The notes under the pieces: model-generated
What the model saw: the letters and a program-made list of their open reading frames with translations, nothing else
Told to the model about the DNA's origin: nothing
Databases searched by the model: none
Made by a program: the position numbers and the translations under genes
Shown: piece after piece, positions 15,728 to 22,837 of the stretch
Layout of the letters: each line of letters opens with the position of its first letter
How positions within the stretch are numbered: the stretch's first letter is position 1
Source: Alphaproteobacteria bacterium
GTDB lineage: Bacteria; Pseudomonadota; Alphaproteobacteria; Micavibrionales; Micavibrionaceae
Length of the DNA: 22,839 nucleotides
Reading direction: 5' to 3'
Assembly: GCA_030432775.1 (NCBI GenBank)
Contig: JAUILO010000018.1
Coordinates: 1-22,839, forward strand

Positions 15728-16982
15728 TATCTTTGCGTAAAAAGGAAAACAGACAGCCCTTGGCTTTGCTTGTTGAGGCTTCATGTTCTGCTTCCTCGGT
15801 GGTTTTTCGGCGCAGGTAGTTTTGAACTAATAGGTCACAAACCTTGTCGAATTCAGCCGCGTTTTCATCGATGATATCTTGCGCAAAATCTTTAAGGTTT
15901 TGGAGATTTTCGGGGCTTGCATCATCAATCTGTTTGCTTGGCGCGCCCGGGACATCCTCGTTTTCAATCATTGATTTGTTGAATAGATAAATGTGCCCGC
16001 CCATTTCTTCTTCGAATGTTTCCATCAACGCAGATTCAGAGGCATGGAAGAAAATATTGATTAATGGCAATTCGTTGACCGGATCCACAATGCCAAGCGC
16101 ACCATAACGGTTCCAGTCATCTTTGGTCACGGATTGATTGGTATGCCCTGTGCCGAGCAAAATCATGACAAGGTTATGGTCTTTGGGGATATGCCTGCGG
16201 ATGGCACCTAGATAACTAATGCATGGGTTGTCAAAGATACCGCCATCAATGGCCGAGTAATGTTTGGTTTTATTCAGTGTGTCAAAATATGCAGAAAAAT
16301 GATGACACGGGAAGTAGGTCGGCGCAGCTGTGCTGGCCATCACTGCGTCATACAGGCTGACATCTGGGATGTTGTTATGGGCTGTGTTCAGGCGGTCTTC
16401 CGTTCTGATATTTTTCAGCCATACAGCATGTCCCCCTTTATCCATGAAGTTATTTTGTGTGCGCGCGGGTGTGTTGTCATCTTCGTCGATTTCTTCTGTT
16501 ACCTGTAATTGTTCGCTATCAATATTATAGGCCGGAACAATCAATGATGAATATGAATCGCCTAATTTGGCATCACCATATAGTGCCTTGAGCGATTCAC
16601 CTAGATTCTGCGGGTCATAATGCCCGTGTTTGAAAATAGATTTGAGCTGGCTGATTTTTAATGTTCGGTTGTTGAAGTCGTGCAAAATACCACGAAATTC
16701 ACGGAAATGGTCAGCTGGGAAGATTTTATGACCATCGCGCTCGTAAAACCTGACGAGGTGGCGCGCTTTGTATAATAGTTTTTTCGGGTTATTGGGGTGA
16801 CGGCGCGTAATCGCTGCATTTAGGATCGCGCCGGTGGAAGGACCCGCAAAAATATCGACCATCTCGGCCATTCTGTAGCCGGTGCGTTCTTCAATTTTGC
16901 TCATAATATAGGCGGGTATCAAGCCGCGCATACCGCCACCATAGGTAAATAGAGCTACGACTGTTTTATTATTCTGGGTCAC
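15693..16982 (-). CDS. Patatin-like phospholipase
   Basis: A 429-residue serine acyl hydrolase expected to cleave acyl esters of phospholipids or other lipids. The oxyanion-hole motif is GGGMRG (15-20), the nucleophile elbow GPSTG (47-51, Ser49), and the catalytic Asp lies in DGG (246-248); this Ser-Asp dyad is intact. There is no signal peptide, so the product is probably cytoplasmic unless exported another way. The end is strongly basic (RKDKDKKKKKKDAA), which could favour membrane association. The start is GTG at 16982: an in-frame stop lies just upstream and no ATG is available before residue 18; no good Shine-Dalgarno is visible. It lies 77 bp after the nucleoside hydrolase gene on the same strand. 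Such lipases occur as housekeeping enzymes, toxins and defence effectors; nothing adjacent settles which. Confidence 0.9.
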   Translation of the reverse strand: MTQNNKTVVALFTYGGGMRGLIPAYIMSKIEERTGYRMAEMVDIFAGPSTGAILNAAITRRHPNNPKKLLYKARHLVRFYERDGHKIFPADHFREFRGILHDFNNRTLKISQLKSIFKHGHYDPQNLGESLKALYGDAKLGDSYSSLIVPAYNIDSEQLQVTEEIDEDDNTPARTQNNFMDKGGHAVWLKNIRTEDRLNTAHNNIPDVSLYDAVMASTAAPTYFPCHHFSAYFDTLNKTKHYSAIDGGIFDNPCISYLGAIRRHIPKDHNLVMILLGTGHTNQSVTKDDWNRYGALGIVDPVNELPLINIFFHASESALMETFEEEMGGHIYLFNKSMIENEDVPGAPSKQIDDASPENLQNLKDFAQDIIDENAAEFDKVCDLLVQNYLRRKTTEEAEHEASTSKAKGCLFSFLRKDKDKKKKKKDAA

Positions 16983-17021
16983 AATGATTAATACATACTC
17001 GAATTAAATAATGTTGTGTCA

Positions 17022-17042
17022 GGCTCTGAGATATACAGAGCT
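17022..17042. repeat. Short inverted repeat between the nucleoside hydrolase and patatin genes
   Basis: GCTCTG (17023-17028) and CAGAGC (17036-17041) form a perfect 6-bp stem with a 7-nt loop. No T-run follows on either strand, so it is not a classical terminator; it could stabilise or separate the two minus-strand messages. Confidence 0.45.
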
Positions 17043-17059
17043 CAAGTGATGGTTTGTCT

Positions 17060-18046
17060 TTATGACGTTGCTTGCTGCGCTTCATCTTCTGTTGATTGTA
17101 CCTGCTTCAGCGTTAATGCAGCAAGGATACCTTGAAGTATTTTTTGTTTTATTTCTTCTGTGGGCTCGAACATGGTGAGTTTAACGCCACCATTTTCGCT
17201 GTCTCTTTCAACAAGGCGTCCGAAATTTTCATCGGTTTCATCGCAGATGATATCAAGTGTGTATGATGTTTTACTATCGGCGTATTTGAGAACAAACAGA
17301 ACAGAAGGGTCGTGAAAACGGAAGATTTGATCCGGAGAGAAAGATTTACAATAAGCCAACATAATTTCTTTTGCTGTTTGTCCGATTGGTGTTTCGGATT
17401 CAAGCGATTGTATTTCTGCTTCGTTGATATGAATAGGCCATGTTGTGTTCATAGGCACGAATGTGAACGGCACACCGGAATGCATGGTTTCTTTAACAGC
17501 AAACGGATCACAAGCCAGATTAAAATCAGCCCCCGGCATCGCAGACCATAGCGGATCAAGTTTTCCGCCCATCATAATCACGCGGTTAATGCAATGGGGC
17601 AGCTCTTTGCCCAAAATTGCGCTGATTGCGGCAAAATTCGTTGCGGGGCCAGTGATGTAATAATCAATAGCACCTTCTTTTTCCGCAATATCCTTGATGG
17701 CCAGCGCAAGGTCTTCGGCGCTGTTATCTTCGGGCATTGGACGCACAGATTCGGCAAGTTTTACATTACATAGGCCGTTGCCAGATTGTTTTTGGCGCGG
17801 CAGGACAATGTCATTGTGGTTTTTGTGTTCCTGTAAAGGTATAGCCGCCCCTTTCAGGATAGATATATCATTACGTCCTGCAACAGATAGAACACGCATT
17901 GTGTTATCGGTTACTTGGTCAAGGGCACTGTTTCCGTATGAGGTCACAACAGCACATAAATTCAGATCCATTGATAATGCGGTCCATAAAGTCAGCGCAT
18001 CATCACGGCCTGTATCACAATCTATTATTATCGGTGTATCTTGCAT
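17060..18046 (-). CDS. Inosine-uridine-preferring-type nucleoside hydrolase
   Basis: A 328-residue calcium-dependent N-ribohydrolase of the IUNH family that splits nucleosides into base and ribose. The metal and ribose site is DCDTGRDDA (9-17, the DTDxGxDDA motif with Cys at position 10). A FNLACDP segment (175-181) supplies the conserved Asn, and HDP (245-247) supplies the last metal Asp. Base preference cannot be told from sequence. There is no signal peptide. No Shine-Dalgarno precedes the ATG: the upstream sequence is GATAATTCCCCC, and a promoter placed there would start the message at the ATG itself. Upstream by 120 bp on the same strand is the 392-residue unknown gene; downstream by 77 bp is the patatin-like gene. 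Confidence 0.93.
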   Translation of the reverse strand: MQDTPIIIDCDTGRDDALTLWTALSMDLNLCAVVTSYGNSALDQVTDNTMRVLSVAGRNDISILKGAAIPLQEHKNHNDIVLPRQKQSGNGLCNVKLAESVRPMPEDNSAEDLALAIKDIAEKEGAIDYYITGPATNFAAISAILGKELPHCINRVIMMGGKLDPLWSAMPGADFNLACDPFAVKETMHSGVPFTFVPMNTTWPIHINEAEIQSLESETPIGQTAKEIMLAYCKSFSPDQIFRFHDPSVLFVLKYADSKTSYTLDIICDETDENFGRLVERDSENGGVKLTMFEPTEEIKQKILQGILAALTLKQVQSTEDEAQQATS

Positions 18047-18052
18047 GGGGGA

Positions 18053-18081
18053 ATTATCGCTGTGTTTTTACGAAGGTACAA
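18053..18081 (-). promoter_or_regulatory. Promoter of the nucleoside hydrolase gene, possibly leaderless
   Basis: On the minus strand TTGTAC (18076-18081) and GATAAT (18053-18058) are 17 bp apart. Only six bases (TCCCCC) separate the -10 from the ATG, so the transcript should start at or within a base or two of the initiation codon. Confidence 0.5.
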
Positions 18082-18166
18082 TAGAAAAGACGCATAATTA
18101 TGGCTATACGTTTATAAGTCCGTTGAAGGGATTATTTGATGCGCTTTACACACTGTATATACTGGG

Positions 18167-19345
18167 TTAACGGCGGTGTTGACGGTTTGACGGTTTGGCC
18201 GCGGCTTGTTCGGGTACTATATCGCCTGCGATGTTTTCCATGATCTGTGTTTCCAGCTTCTCCATGGCGGTAGCCATGCGCGTATCTAGCGGAATATCAG
18301 CGACATGGGAAATAGCCGTTGCACCAATAAACCATTCAAGAGGTACATCACAGCCAAATTCAATTTCCAGTTCTTCACAAAACTCGATATTGCGCTCGAT
18401 CACTTCAAGCTTGAACGCATCGGCTTGCTCGGGATTAATTTTCATCAGGCTGGCGACATCCATATAAACAGCAGGCAAGCGGCACATGGTTTCATCGGCC
18501 ATTACGACGTAACCATCGACCAATAAATCACGCGGGGTGATCACGTCTGTGTTTTTATCTCCAAAATGCAGCACCGCAGACACAGGAACTTCCTTACCAT
18601 TATGCTTGATATTGGCTTGCTCTTCGTCGTTGGCACAGCAAAAACAGGTAGATATGCCGGCAAGATCAGCATTTTCAAATACGCCGTAATCATCCATCAA
18701 GCCGATAACCCAGTTTAACATCTGCGCTCTGCGGACATTATCTTCCATTAAAACGATAGGAATATTACCGCCATATTGTTCTTTAAGTGTTTTTAAATGG
18801 AGGGCTAAGTTCTGTAATTGTTCTTCAATAGGTTGTTTTGTGGGGCGTCCGACATAGCCAAAATGACTATCACCTTCTAAAGAGAAGTGGCGTGAAAAGG
18901 CTATCTCGGCCCAATGTTCGTCGCTGCCGCCGATCATATCGTCAAGCGACACCATAACCGGTGGAATATCTGTCATGGTCCCGGCAAGCTGTACGGCGTT
19001 TTCAACGGCCTTATTCTTTAGCTTTTTACTGCTGTAATAGCTGGCTTCGACTGTAGAATTTTCAGGTAATTTGTATTTATCGCCATCAATATATTTGGCC
19101 ATTATGCCGACAACATCATCGCGCCAGCTTTTATAGGCGTTCTTGATGATTGAACTGGCTTCTGATTCGACCTTTTCATAGGGGATCTTTTCATAGTGAG
19201 GCTGGGTAAGTAGGTATTCTGTTGCGTGGCTGACAATGTCACGCGTAGCATGATTTGCGTCAGAACGTATTGCGAAAATCAGATCGGGTTCCTTGGATGG
19301 TTCCCCCGTGCTGGCTCTTGTAAAAGTCGCTCGGTTATTTAACAT
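18167..19345 (-). CDS. Protein of unknown function (392 aa) with a weak phosphoribosyltransferase-like motif
   Basis: I do not recognise the family. The protein is soluble with no signal peptide or membrane helix. Residues 197-237 read as a hydrophobic strand ending in Glu-Asp (IVLMEDN), a long helix, then a second strand and a Cys cluster (C234, C236, C237). This resembles the hhhhED/DD loop of phosphoribosyltransferase-type Rossmann folds but lacks the usual TG(G/A)T, so the match is only suggestive. Residues 130-170 (SLDDMIGGSDEHWAEIAFSR) are His/Asp-rich. The C-terminal 15 residues are basic and probably disordered. GAGAGAG lies just before the ATG. A promoter about 145 bp upstream gives a long structured leader. 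It precedes the nucleoside hydrolase on the same strand. Confidence 0.85.
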   Translation of the reverse strand: MLNNRATFTRASTGEPSKEPDLIFAIRSDANHATRDIVSHATEYLLTQPHYEKIPYEKVESEASSIIKNAYKSWRDDVVGIMAKYIDGDKYKLPENSTVEASYYSSKKLKNKAVENAVQLAGTMTDIPPVMVSLDDMIGGSDEHWAEIAFSRHFSLEGDSHFGYVGRPTKQPIEEQLQNLALHLKTLKEQYGGNIPIVLMEDNVRRAQMLNWVIGLMDDYGVFENADLAGISTCFCCANDEEQANIKHNGKEVPVSAVLHFGDKNTDVITPRDLLVDGYVVMADETMCRLPAVYMDVASLMKINPEQADAFKLEVIERNIEFCEELEIEFGCDVPLEWFIGATAISHVADIPLDTRMATAMEKLETQIMENIAGDIVPEQAAAKPSNRQHRR

Positions 19346-19420
19346 AGAAGCTCTCTCAACTGTTTTTTTATAAACTAACCCTAGTCACGTTTTGTCTTAT
19401 TATTACCTGTGTGGCTTAAG

Positions 19421-19474
19421 AATTAGTTACTTCTAATTAACTGAGTCTTTTTTACAGAAATTTGAATATTTCTG
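19421..19474 (-). promoter_or_regulatory. Two hairpins in the leader of the 392-aa gene
   Basis: CAGAAAT/ATTTCTG (19455-19461 with 19468-19474, 6-nt loop) and AATTAG/CTAATT (19421-19426 with 19433-19438, 6-nt loop) are perfect stems. Both fall inside the predicted transcript leader, upstream of the ribosome site. Neither has a T-run typical of an attenuator, and no known riboswitch is recognised. Confidence 0.4.
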
Positions 19475-19488
19475 CAAACTTATTTTCT

Positions 19489-19517
19489 ATAATAAATTGT
19501 TTGTAATGCTTTGTGAA
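19489..19517 (-). promoter_or_regulatory. Predicted promoter of the 392-aa gene
   Basis: On the minus strand TTCACA (19512-19517, five of six to consensus) and TATTAT (19489-19494, five of six) are separated by 17 bp. Transcription would begin near 19482, leaving a leader of about 137 nt. Confidence 0.5.
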
Positions 19518-19568
19518 ATTTGCTTATATATCTGCTTATGCAAGCGAGGTAGCGCAATAATAGCAAAT

Positions 19569-20360
19569 CTATGTTATTTGCACCTTAAGCCCATCTTCAC
19601 CCATAAAGATTTTCTCGCCGAAATTAGCCTTCAGATAAGCTTTGAATGCTTCTTCTTGTACGGATGGGGTGTCAGGCAAGTGAACCAGATACAAGGTAAT
19701 ATCAGGCAGGGAAGGGAGCATATCGCGCAGTTGATCCCATGTTGTGTGTCCGCCGCTTAATGGTTCATCGATTCTGTTGCAATCATGAACCAGAATATCA
19801 CCATCTTTCAATCTTGAATAAATATTATCAATTGGCGAAGAATCGGCAGAATAAACAAGCTGCTTACTGTCTATTTGTGTTGCCAGACCAAGGCAAGGTG
19901 TATCGTTATGAGAAACGGGGAAGTAGTCTATGTTAAAATCACCTATTTGAATGACGCCGCCATCACCTTTTAATTCATGGAACAGAATCGGGAACATGCC
20001 GGGTTGATCAAACAGATATACAGAATCAAACATAGCCTTAACGCATTTAATTGTATCTTTATTGGCGTAAATATTCAGTCTGTCTGTACGTTCATTGCCT
20101 TTCTCGCAATATAGGCACGTTCTGACCCACATTTGATGTATTAGATTAGCCAAAGCGCCAATATGGTCGATATGTTCATGGGTCAGGTAGATATGTTTGA
20201 TTGAATTGAGGTCAATATGTTGCCGGGCGAGCTGTTGTCCGCAGATGCCGTTGCAATCTATCAGTAGATTCGTTCCGTCTTTTTGTAAAAATAATGAAGT
20301 ATTGTGGCGAATAGCCGATGTGACGGAGTAACCGGAGCCGTAGAATGATAGTGAACTCAT
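19569..20360 (-). CDS. Metallo-beta-lactamase-fold hydrolase, RNase Z-like
   Basis: A 263-residue zinc hydrolase. The signature THEHIDHIG gives ligands H61, H63, D65 and H66; further likely ligands are H151 (PVSHNDTP), D173 (YSADSSP) and H227 (YLVHLPD), the set found in the RNase Z/ElaC and arylsulfatase-like branch. GGHTT (203-207) matches the AxHTT-type motif region of that branch. The flexible exosite arm that RNase Z uses to grip tRNA is not obvious, so this may be a phosphodiesterase or other ester hydrolase instead. AAAGG lies 7 nt before the ATG. The gene stands alone on the minus strand, with 480 bp of noncoding sequence upstream. Confidence 0.85.
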   Translation of the reverse strand: MSSLSFYGSGYSVTSAIRHNTSLFLQKDGTNLLIDCNGICGQQLARQHIDLNSIKHIYLTHEHIDHIGALANLIHQMWVRTCLYCEKGNERTDRLNIYANKDTIKCVKAMFDSVYLFDQPGMFPILFHELKGDGGVIQIGDFNIDYFPVSHNDTPCLGLATQIDSKQLVYSADSSPIDNIYSRLKDGDILVHDCNRIDEPLSGGHTTWDQLRDMLPSLPDITLYLVHLPDTPSVQEEAFKAYLKANFGEKIFMGEDGLKVQIT

Positions 20361-20433
20361 AACAGACCTTTATTTGTAAGACACAATTCATTTACCGTGT
20401 ATGCGGGAAATATATAGCGGATATTGACCTTTC

Positions 20434-20455
20434 GTACATTCAAGCACGAATGCAC
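20434..20455. repeat. Imperfect inverted repeat upstream of the MBL-fold gene
   Basis: GTACATTC and GAATGCAC are complementary at seven of eight positions around a 6-nt centre, and GTACAT recurs at 20461-20466. Its location 75-95 bp upstream of the MBL-fold start codon would suit an operator, but no regulator is identified. Confidence 0.35.
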
Positions 20456-20511
20456 ATGTTGTACATGGTTATATGGAATTTTTCTAAACATTTTTGCATA
20501 TCAAAATTATC

Positions 20512-20527
20512 AGGCATGGCTATGCCT
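20512..20527. repeat. Perfect 6-bp hairpin AGGCAT-GGCT-ATGCCT
   Basis: A perfect stem with a 4-nt loop, about 45 bp beyond the small-RNA terminator in the minus direction. No T-run follows on either strand, so its role is unclear. Confidence 0.4.
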
Positions 20528-20571
20528 ATTCGGGCTATTTAGATCATAATATTACCAGATAAAAAACGACC

Positions 20572-20598
20572 AAAAAAAACCGGATCATAAAGATCCGG
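20572..20598 (-). terminator. Strong intrinsic terminator
   Basis: On the minus strand CCGGATC/GATCCGG form a perfect 7-bp stem (20592-20598 with 20580-20586) around a 5-nt loop, followed by eight T. It ends either the candidate small RNA, the lysR transcript that comes from the right, or both. Confidence 0.9.
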
Positions 20599-20674
20599 CG
20601 AGTTGAACAGGGAGGTTTCACGTCTGGGAGACGTAGGACCTGGGAAGATCCTGTCGGCACCAGCGGCGCCGATG
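20572..20674 (-). ncRNA. Candidate small RNA with C-rich loops and intrinsic terminator
   Basis: Read on the minus strand, the stretch folds as a chain of small hairpins: TCGGC/GCCGA (20654-20672), AGGA/TCCT with loop containing TCTTCCC (20635-20652), a perfect ACGTCT/AGACGT stem with a CCC loop (20620-20634), a short TGAA/TTCA stem exposing CCTCCC (20604-20620), then a strong terminator (20572-20598). A TATAAC -10-like element at 20681-20686 would set the start near 20674, giving about 100 nt; the -35 is poor. C-rich, anti-Shine-Dalgarno-like loops followed by an intrinsic terminator are typical of several alphaproteobacterial trans-acting small RNAs (for example the cuckoo RNAs). Alternatively this is the structured 3' end of the lysR message, processed or not. 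No protein can be read from it. Confidence 0.5.
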
Positions 20675-20729
20675 TGTGAGGTTATATAATGATTTGGGCG
20701 GCATGCACCACAGCTTATTGCGCATACCC

Positions 20730-20750
20730 GATATGCACTTTATGCATATC
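20730..20750. repeat. Perfect 8-bp inverted repeat between lysR and the candidate small RNA
   Basis: GATATGCA (20730-20737) and TGCATATC (20743-20750) flank a 5-nt spacer. There is no T-run on either side, so it is not an intrinsic terminator. It lies about 60 bp upstream of the proposed start of the small RNA and 90 bp past the lysR stop; it could be a protein-binding site or an RNA-stabilising hairpin. Confidence 0.55.
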
Positions 20751-20841
20751 ATAAGACGCTTATATATATATCATGTTGCACCTGCGTTAAGTGGTTGTTA
20801 TATATGTATTTTAATAGGGGAATCAGTTGAAAAAACAGATT

Positions 20842-21732
20842 TTAGAACTTTGTTTCGGAAACTAATTTCTGTAGAAAATCTCTAAAAATCATTATTCTTT
20901 GCGAATGTCGCCTATCTTCGGGATAGGCAAAGTACATATCTGTCCCGCTTGGGCGTTGATCCGGAAGTATGATTTGCAGGTTTTTATCGTCCTGAGTGAG
21001 GTATCTTGGTAGCATTGCAAGGCCGCAGCCATTTTTCACGGCTCTATATATAGAGAGCATAGAGTTGATCATAATAATATTATTGTCTCGTGCCGGGTCA
21101 ATATCAGCCAAACGGAATAGCCAGTTAGGATCTGCATAGGGAGCAGGTAATCCTTCCGGATAGCCTATTAAAGTATGGTGCTGTAGGTCTTCTATGGATG
21201 TAGGTTTGCCGCGCTTATTGATGTATTCGTCAGACGCATAGATATGAAACTGAATTGTGCCCAGTTTAAGCTGTATAAGGTCTTGTTGTTCTGGTTTATA
21301 TAACCGGATGGCAGCATCGGCTTCGCGCATACCTAGATTATATATTCGGTTATCTAGTAGTAAGGAGAGCTGAATATCCGGATGATCAGCTTGCAGGATG
21401 TTTAATTTCGGCGCAATCCAAGTTGCGCCAATAAATTCCGTTGATGTGATTCTCAGTGTGCCTTCCGGCCTTTGTTTGGAATCAAGGATTTGCCCTTCGA
21501 TCATCGCCAGTTTGCCGAAAATATCCTTGGCGGTTTTTTGTAGTAATTCGCCTTGCTCAGTAAGCAATAAGCCTCTGGCGTGACGGTGGAACAGGGAGAC
21601 ATCCAGACTTTCTTCCAGCGTGCTGATTTGCCGCGAAACAGCAGATTGGCTGAGGTTTAGCATTTCGCCAGCTCTGGTGAAGCTGCCTGCCTCTGCGACA
21701 GCGTGAAAAATGCGTAACTTATCCCAATCCAT
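20842..21732 (-). CDS. LysR-type transcriptional regulator
   Basis: A 296-residue DNA-binding regulator. The winged helix-turn-helix at residues 3-62 is classical (FHAVAEAGSFTRAGEMLN, then LSQSAVSRQISTLEESL), followed by a linker helix and a periplasmic-binding-protein-like effector domain (about 90-290). The effector is unknown. It lies 53 bp downstream of trxB on the same strand with an AGGT ribosome site, so it is probably co-transcribed with trxB; a trxB-lysR pair is common in alphaproteobacteria. Autoregulation from the trxB promoter is plausible but not shown by the sequence. Confidence 0.95.
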   Translation of the reverse strand: MDWDKLRIFHAVAEAGSFTRAGEMLNLSQSAVSRQISTLEESLDVSLFHRHARGLLLTEQGELLQKTAKDIFGKLAMIEGQILDSKQRPEGTLRITSTEFIGATWIAPKLNILQADHPDIQLSLLLDNRIYNLGMREADAAIRLYKPEQQDLIQLKLGTIQFHIYASDEYINKRGKPTSIEDLQHHTLIGYPEGLPAPYADPNWLFRLADIDPARDNNIIMINSMLSIYRAVKNGCGLAMLPRYLTQDDKNLQIILPDQRPSGTDMYFAYPEDRRHSQRIMIFRDFLQKLVSETKF

Positions 21733-21785
21733 AGGTGACCTGTATGTTGTGTCTTATTCTTGTTGCTGTGCCTTATGAGCTGATT

Positions 21786-22760
21786 TTACTCTGCTGCATG
21801 TTGCTGAGAATCAGATTCGTCTGATTCTTTTGCTGCAATAAACTTATCAGCTTCTAGCGCGGCCATACAGCCCATTCCTGCAGCAGTGACAGCTTGTCTG
21901 TATGTTTTATCTTTCACATCACCCGCGGCATAGACTCCGGGTATGGATGTTGCTGTCGAATCCGGCGCTGTGATCAGGTAGTTTTCATCATCCATTTCAA
22001 GTTTGCCTTTAAATAGATCGGTAGCCGGATCATGGCCAATCGCAACGAATACGCCGGATACGGCAAGCTCTGATTTTTCGTCAGTTTTAACATTTTTCAA
22101 ATGAACAGCCTGAACGCCGCTATCATCACCGGATATATCTTCGAGTACGCTATCCCAGATTACTTCGATCTTCGGATTCTTGAATAAACGCTCTTGCATG
22201 ATTCTTTCCGCGCGTAGTTCGTCTCTGCGATGAATAAGTGTCACTTTATCACAGAAATTCGTCAGGAATAGCGCTTCTTCAACTGCAGTGTTGCCGCCGC
22301 CGATAATGGCCACTTCCTTACCACGATAGAAAAATCCATCACATGTGGCACAGGCAGAAACACCCTTATTCATGAATTTTTCTTCGGCAGGAAGGCCGAG
22401 CCAGCGTGCTTTGGCGCCAGTACAGATAATTATGGTTTGCGCGTGGTATTCTGTTCCTGAATCGCCTTTAGCGACATAAGGGTGGCTTGAAAAGTCAACA
22501 TCGACGATCAAATCATAAATGGTTTCCGCGCCGACGTTTTCTGCCTGCGCTTGCATTTGTTCCATAAGCCATGGGCCTTGAATCATCTCGGCAAAGCCGG
22601 GGTAGTTTTCAACATCTGTTGTAATAGTTAACTGACCACCAGGTTGTAAACCGGCTACAAGAAGGGGAGATAAATTTGCACGGGCTGCATAAATTGCAGC
22701 TGTATAGCCAGCAGGGCCGGAACCGATAATTAATAGCTTTGTTTCTTTGATCGTGCTCAT
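21786..22760 (-). CDS. trxB: Thioredoxin reductase
   Basis: A 324-residue FAD- and NADPH-dependent enzyme that reduces thioredoxin, feeding ribonucleotide reductase, peroxide removal and protein thiol repair in the cytoplasm. Visible are the FAD-binding GSGPAG (13-18), the redox-active CATC (137-140), the NADPH-binding GGGNTA (154-159) with HRRDELRA (177-184), and the late FAD motif AAGDV (278-282). Length is normal; the last 14 residues are a polar, disordered tail. AAGGA lies just before the ATG. It is the first gene of the trxB-lysR unit. Confidence 0.99.
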   Translation of the reverse strand: MSTIKETKLLIIGSGPAGYTAAIYAARANLSPLLVAGLQPGGQLTITTDVENYPGFAEMIQGPWLMEQMQAQAENVGAETIYDLIVDVDFSSHPYVAKGDSGTEYHAQTIIICTGAKARWLGLPAEEKFMNKGVSACATCDGFFYRGKEVAIIGGGNTAVEEALFLTNFCDKVTLIHRRDELRAERIMQERLFKNPKIEVIWDSVLEDISGDDSGVQAVHLKNVKTDEKSELAVSGVFVAIGHDPATDLFKGKLEMDDENYLITAPDSTATSIPGVYAAGDVKDKTYRQAVTAAGMGCMAALEADKFIAAKESDESDSQQHAAE

Positions 22761-22809
22761 GGTCGTCCTTCTTATTCTTTTATTCTGTTTTGGTCTTAAA
22801 AAATTCGCT

Positions 22810-22837
22810 GATATATATGAGGTATTAATATACGCAA
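22810..22837 (-). promoter_or_regulatory. Possible trxB promoter
   Basis: On the minus strand TTGCGT (22832-22837) and TATATC (22810-22815) are separated by 16 bp, about 50 bp upstream of the trxB ATG. The window ends here, so upstream control sites cannot be seen. Confidence 0.35.

Larger units (their letters stand above)
20361..20841. other. Noncoding interval of 481 bp
   Basis: No credible protein gene lies here. From left to right it contains an imperfect inverted repeat with GTACATTC/GAATGCAC arms (20434-20455), a perfect hairpin AGGCAT/ATGCCT (20512-20527), the candidate minus-strand small RNA with its terminator (20572-20674), and a perfect 8-bp inverted repeat (20730-20750). The remaining sequence is AT-rich and probably holds the promoter of the MBL-fold gene, which I could not place with confidence. 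Confidence 0.8.

Noticed and set aside
15693..16982. Patatin-like protein considered as a CBASS effector
   Set aside because: No cGAS/DncV-like cyclase or accessory E1/E2/JAB gene is present in the window; the neighbours are a nucleoside hydrolase and an aminotransferase.
17694..18170. Plus-strand ORF of 158 codons opposite the nucleoside hydrolase
   Set aside because: It lies almost wholly antisense to a well-supported enzyme and shows no domain.
19497..19760. Plus-strand ORF of 87 codons overlapping the end of the MBL-fold gene
   Set aside because: Mostly antisense to the MBL-fold coding region; composition is Cys/Leu-rich noise with no ribosome site.
20361..20841. Plus-strand riboswitch reading of the structured interval
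   Set aside because: No plus-strand gene follows, and the A-run precedes the terminator stem on the plus strand, so the structure only makes sense as a minus-strand transcript.
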